45,827 nt of DNA from Streptomyces sp. rh34 (GTDB lineage: Bacteria > Actinomycetota > Actinomycetes > Streptomycetales > Streptomycetaceae): positions 1-45,827 of the forward strand of contig NZ_NTGZ01000025.1 in assembly GCF_002551245.1 (NCBI RefSeq), read 5' to 3'. Shown piece by piece: positions 42,729 to 45,827 of this stretch. The number at the start of each line of letters is the position of its first letter. Positions within the stretch are counted from its first letter, which is position 1. The translations under genes and the position numbers were made by a program. The notes under the pieces were generated by a model that worked only from the letters and a program-made list of their open reading frames with translations, was not told where the DNA came from and searched no databases.

Positions 42729-42754
42729 GTAGTTTCCACCATACGAGAAACTAC
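42729..42754. promoter_or_regulatory. Inverted repeat in malic enzyme promoter region
   Basis: GTAGTTTC (42729-42736), 10 bases, GAAACTAC (42747-42754), perfect arms, about 120 bases before the malic enzyme ATG. TTTC...GAAA arms around a CATACGA centre resemble IclR-family sites. Binding protein unknown. Confidence 0.5.
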
Positions 42755-42844
42755 CCGTTCGGCGGAACCCCCAACGTGGCGCGAACCGGCCGGGCGGCCC
42801 ATGAAGCACGGAACAGAGCCCGTGAAACGGGAGCAGAGCCCGTG

Positions 42845-42996
42845 AAAACAAGAACAGACCCGCGCCACCAGCAGGTGACGCGGGTCTGTCTTCTTCGTCC
42901 AGGTGGCACCGACCCGCCATGCTCGCCTCGCGGCAAGTGGTCGCTCGAAGCGACGAAGGTTGGGCCCGGGGGCTTGGATCGAGCCGGTGCCAGTAC
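42845..42996 (-). ncRNA. Candidate small RNA or attenuated leader between helD and malic enzyme gene
   Basis: Minus-strand segment of about 150 bases from a sigma-R-like promoter to a strong terminator. CGGTGCCA (42985-42992) and TGGCACCG (42904-42911) form a long-range closing stem. Inside it GTCGCT/AGCGAC makes a tight hairpin (about 42941-42955). The terminator stem (42854-42889) is followed on this strand by TTCTTGTTTTC. From memory, S. coelicolor has a detected sRNA named scr2952 in this gene gap; orientation not recalled. Alternatively this is the 5' leader of the malic enzyme gene with premature termination. No open frame of note. Confidence 0.55.
42854..42889 (-). terminator. Strong terminator with T-rich tail
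   Basis: ACAGACCCGCG (42854-42864) pairs with CGCGGGTCTGT (42879-42889). One mismatch, then CACC/GGTG around AGCA. On the minus strand the tail is TTCTTGTTTTC. Confidence 0.92.
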
Positions 42997-43002
42997 CAAG
43001 GT

Positions 43003-43029
43003 AACAAAGACCCCCGAGAAGTGATTCCC
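43003..43029 (-). promoter_or_regulatory. Sigma-R-like promoter
   Basis: On the minus strand GGGAAT (43029-43024), exactly 18 bases, then GTT (43005-43003). This matches the Streptomyces SigR consensus GGAAT-N18-GTT (thiol-oxidative stress). It starts 34 bases after the helD stop and points toward the candidate RNA and the malic enzyme gene. Confidence 0.6.
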
Positions 43030-43063
43030 GCGCGCCGGGTTGACTCGCCGAGCCCTTTCGGCG

Positions 43064-45445
43064 TCAGTCCCTCAGCAGGTCCGGCACCCCGTCCTCGTCC
43101 GGCATGTCCCGCTCTCCCGAGACCACCGTGAGCTGCTGCGTCGCCCGGGTCAGCGCCACGTACAGCACCCGCAGGCCGGCCGGGGACTCGTCCGCGATCT
43201 CCGCGGGCGAGACGACCACCGTGGCGTCGTACTCCAGCCCCTTGGCCTCCAGGCTGCCCAGCGCCACCACCCGCTCCCCCAGTTCCGCGAGCCACTCGCG
43301 GGCCTGGGCGCGCCGGTTCATCGCGACGACCACGCCGACCGTGCCGTCCACCTCCGCGAGCAGCCGGGCGGCCTCCTCGCGGACCGTGGCGGCCAGGTCC
43401 CCTTCGCGCACCGGCTCGAAGCGGGGCACCACCCCGGTCGAGCGGACCGCGGCCGGGGACTCCATCCCGGGCATCGCCAGCGCCAGCACCTTCGCGGCCA
43501 GCTCCGCGATCTCCGCGGGGTTGCGGTAGTTGACGGTGAGGGTGAAGCGGCGGCGGGGCCGGGAGCCGAGCGCCTCGTCCCGGGCCGCGCCCGCCTCGTC
43601 CGGGTCGGACCAGGAGGACTGGGCCGGGTCGCCGACGATCGTCCAGGTGGCGTGCCGGCCCCGGCGGCCGACCATGCGCCACTGCATCGGTGTGAGGTCC
43701 TGCGCCTCGTCGACGATGACGTGGGCGTACTCGGTGCGCTCCGCCGCGAGCCGCTCGGCCCGCTCCCACTGGGTCTCCTCGCGCTGCGGCATCAGCTCCT
43801 CCAGACCGGTGAGCTGGTCCAGCGGGTCCGCCTCGCGCTTGCGCCGGGGCTTGTTCGGGGTGCCCAGCAGCGCCTGGAGCTCGTCCAGGAGCGCCACGTC
43901 GTGGACCGAGAGCGGCCCGTTGCCGTCCGCGTCGAGCCGCTTCAGCGACCGGGCCAGGCGACGCACCTCGCCCTGGTTGAGGATGCGCCGGGACCAGCGC
44001 CCCAGGCGCCGTTCGTCGGCCATCGCGGCCAGCACCCGGCGCGGCGTCAGTTCGGGCCACCAGGCGTCGAGGAACTCCAGGAACGGGGTCTCGGTGGAGA
44101 CGTCCTCGTCGAACGACGAGCGCAGTTCCGCCACCAGCTGGGGGTCGGTGTACCGGCCGCGTCCGGAGGACTTGCTCCACAGGGCGTCCAGCAGCAGCTT
44201 GCGGGCGCGCGGGCGCAGCAGGTTGACCGGGGCCGTGCCGCCCAGCGCGTTGTGGCGGATGCGCTGGAGCTCGTCGGCCTCCAGCTCGACCCGGGCCCCG
44301 AAGGCGACGACGCGCAGCCGGTTCGGGGTCGCCGCAGCCGCGCCCTGCTCGGGCTCCTCGCCGAAGGAGAGCTGGCCCGCCTCCTCACGTGGCGCCGCGG
44401 GCCGGCCCTGCTCCAGCGCGCCCCGGGCGGCCTTGCGCAGCACGTGGAGCATCCGGGAGGAGCCCTTGATCCGGGCCACCGCCGGCTCGTCGTAGGTCGT
44501 CGCGCCCTGGAGGCCCGCCGCGTCGTCGGAGAGCGAGCCGACCGCGCGGATCGCGACCTGGCCCTCCTCGCCGAGCGAGGGCAGCACCCCTTCGGTGTAC
44601 GCGACCAGGAGCGGGGTGGGCGAGACGACCAGGATGCCGCCCGCGTACCGCCGTCGGTCCTGGTAGAGCAGGTACGCCGCCCGGTGCAGGGCGACCGCGG
44701 TCTTGCCGGTGCCGGGGCCGCCGGTGACCTCGGTGACGGAGGCGGCGGGGGCCCGGATGACCAGGTCCTGTTCGGCCTGGATGGAGGCGACGATGTCCCG
44801 CATGGTGTGGCTGCGGGCCTGGCCGAGCGCCGCCATCAGCGCGCCGTCCCCGATCACCGGCAGCTTCTCGCCGTCCAGGTACGCGGTCAGCTCCGGACGC
44901 ATCAGGTCGTCCTCGACCCCGAGGACCTTGCGGCCCTTGGAGCGGATGACCCGGCGGCGTACGACGCGGCCCGGCTCCTTCGGGGTGGAGCGGTAGAACG
45001 GGGCGGCGGCCGGGGCCCGCCAGTCGATCACCAGCGGCGCGTAGTCGGAGTCCAGGACCCCGATCCGGCCGATGTGGAGCGTCTCCGCGATATCGGCGGT
45101 GGCGTCCTCCCGTACGGTGTCGTCGGCCGGCTCGACGGAGGTGTACGCGCCGTCCGGGCCGCGCTCCCCGTCCTTGCCGAGCAGCAGGTCGATCCGTCCG
45201 AAGAGGAAGTCCTCGAACTCGCTGTTCAGCCGGTTGAGGTGGATCCCCGCCCGGAACACCTGGGCGTCCCGCTCCGCGAGCGCGCCGGGGGTACCGACCT
45301 GGCCGCGCTTGACGGCGTCGTCCATAAGAAATTCCGCCTCGTGGATCTTCTCTTCGAGGCGGTGATAAACACGGTCGAGATGCTCCTGCTCGACACCGAT
45401 TTCCCGGTCCCGCAGCGATTCGACAGCGGCATCCTGCGCGGCCAC
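43064..45445 (-). CDS. helD: HelD-like RNA polymerase-associated SF1 ATPase
   Basis: 793 residues. An N-terminal coiled-coil arm (about 1-90; EQEHLDRVYHRLEEKIHEAEFL) is characteristic of HelD, which inserts it into the RNA polymerase secondary channel. Then comes a UvrD/Rep-type motor: Walker A GGPGTGKTA (242-250), Walker B HVIVDEAQDLTPMQW, motif III GDPAQSSW, motif IV VNYRNPAEIAELA, motif VI YVALTRATQQLTVV. Actinobacterial HelD releases stalled polymerase, and related HelR displaces rifamycin. GTG 45445 follows AGAAGGGGG. It has no DNA-repair neighbours. Confidence 0.94.
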   Translation of the reverse strand: MAAQDAAVESLRDREIGVEQEHLDRVYHRLEEKIHEAEFLMDDAVKRGQVGTPGALAERDAQVFRAGIHLNRLNSEFEDFLFGRIDLLLGKDGERGPDGAYTSVEPADDTVREDATADIAETLHIGRIGVLDSDYAPLVIDWRAPAAAPFYRSTPKEPGRVVRRRVIRSKGRKVLGVEDDLMRPELTAYLDGEKLPVIGDGALMAALGQARSHTMRDIVASIQAEQDLVIRAPAASVTEVTGGPGTGKTAVALHRAAYLLYQDRRRYAGGILVVSPTPLLVAYTEGVLPSLGEEGQVAIRAVGSLSDDAAGLQGATTYDEPAVARIKGSSRMLHVLRKAARGALEQGRPAAPREEAGQLSFGEEPEQGAAAATPNRLRVVAFGARVELEADELQRIRHNALGGTAPVNLLRPRARKLLLDALWSKSSGRGRYTDPQLVAELRSSFDEDVSTETPFLEFLDAWWPELTPRRVLAAMADERRLGRWSRRILNQGEVRRLARSLKRLDADGNGPLSVHDVALLDELQALLGTPNKPRRKREADPLDQLTGLEELMPQREETQWERAERLAAERTEYAHVIVDEAQDLTPMQWRMVGRRGRHATWTIVGDPAQSSWSDPDEAGAARDEALGSRPRRRFTLTVNYRNPAEIAELAAKVLALAMPGMESPAAVRSTGVVPRFEPVREGDLAATVREEAARLLAEVDGTVGVVVAMNRRAQAREWLAELGERVVALGSLEAKGLEYDATVVVSPAEIADESPAGLRVLYVALTRATQQLTVVSGERDMPDEDGVPDLLRD

Positions 45446-45603
45446 CGAGGCCCCCTTCTGACGTGCACTGGGCAGCCGTCAACCCTATAGCGAAGGGGGG
45501 CCCGAGCGCACCTGCCGACCGGGGGGCGATCGCGCGTCGTGCCGAACGGGGTGTGACGGGACGTGACGGGGCGTGCCGGGGCGGGGCGGGTGCGGGGCCC
45601 GGT

Positions 45604-45827
45604 TCACTCCCCGCCGGGCGGAGTCTCCTTCGCCGGACCCCGTCCGTCGGCCGCCCCCATGGTCCGGCGCCGGTGCCGGGCGACCCGTTCGCGGTTGCCG
45701 CAGACCTCGCCGGAGCACCAGCGCCGCCGCCCGCCGCGCGAGGTGTCCAGGTAGAGCCGGTGGCAGGCCTCGCCCTGGCAGCGGCGCAGGGCCGCCCGCG
45801 CGACCGGGTCGGTGAGCAGGTCCACCG
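45604..45827 (-). CDS. CGNR zinc-finger protein, 5' part missing
   Basis: The C-terminal 73 codons of a protein whose beginning lies beyond the window. It contains the CGNR zinc finger: RRCQGEACHRLYLDTSRGGR then RRWCSGEVCGNRERVARHRR. In actinobacteria this caps ABATE/DUF1470-type proteins thought to be stress-related transcription regulators. The tail after the finger is low-complexity. The 45446-45603 gap before helD shows short GACGGGRCGTG-type repeats and no gene. Confidence 0.9.
   Translation of the reverse strand, partial: VDLLTDPVARAALRRCQGEACHRLYLDTSRGGRRRWCSGEVCGNRERVARHRRRTMGAADGRGPAKETPPGGE

Noticed and set aside
43040..45490. 816-codon open frame antisense to helD
   Set aside because: Composition is Arg/Gly/Val-rich noise with no motif; helD on the other strand has all SF1 motifs.

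Overview
The window is chromosomal DNA from a Streptomyces-type actinomycete. It has very high GC, GTG starts, strong GC-rich hairpin terminators, an SsgA-like sporulation protein, a DasR-type operator and many Streptomyces-lineage proteins. From memory, the gene order (ssgG, FAD oxidase, TPR protein, hpd/hpdA ... hpdR ... murA, HU, malic enzyme, helD) matches the S. coelicolor SCO2923-SCO2953 neighbourhood, so this is mostly core chromosome. The first 19 bases are a Nextera/Tn5 mosaic-end sequencing adapter, not genome. Genes at both ends are cut by the window.

Left part (0-18 kb): truncated RDD/DUF2510 membrane protein, SsgG-like protein, GlcD-type FAD oxidase, membrane-anchored TPR protein, 4-hydroxyphenylpyruvate dioxygenase (hpd) with its divergent AsnC/Lrp regulator (hpdA), a four-gene OpuC-type osmoprotectant ABC operon, an ArsR-type regulator with a small protein and an MFS exporter behind a TGCAAA-box operator array, a Lon/YlbL-like protease, an IclR regulator (hpdR-like), an SF2 helicase and a second MFS transporter.

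Middle (18-25.8 kb): a tRNA-Cys followed by a single-strand run of lineage-specific genes. These are a membrane protein, a secreted two-domain protein, two paralogous lipoproteins flanking a frameshifted gene, and two ESX/WXG100-like proteins. The DNA is visibly less GC-rich around 22-24.5 kb. This is the most accessory-looking block and the best candidate for an undescribed export or envelope system.

Right part (25.8-45.8 kb): a three-subunit molybdenum hydroxylase whose large subunit lacks the usual catalytic Glu and whose Fe-S subunit carries a 380-residue extension with a His-every-third-residue repeat; a GlcNAc/chito-oligosaccharide-type ABC importer with a cytoplasmic GH20 hexosaminidase behind a perfect DasR (dre) palindrome; DUF3039; YqgE; murA; an AraC-type gene broken by an in-frame TGA; DUF2000; HU; an ACT-domain malic enzyme; HelD; and a truncated CGNR zinc-finger protein. 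Between helD and the malic enzyme gene lies a sigma-R-like promoter, a long closing stem and a strong terminator, which together look like a small RNA or attenuated leader.
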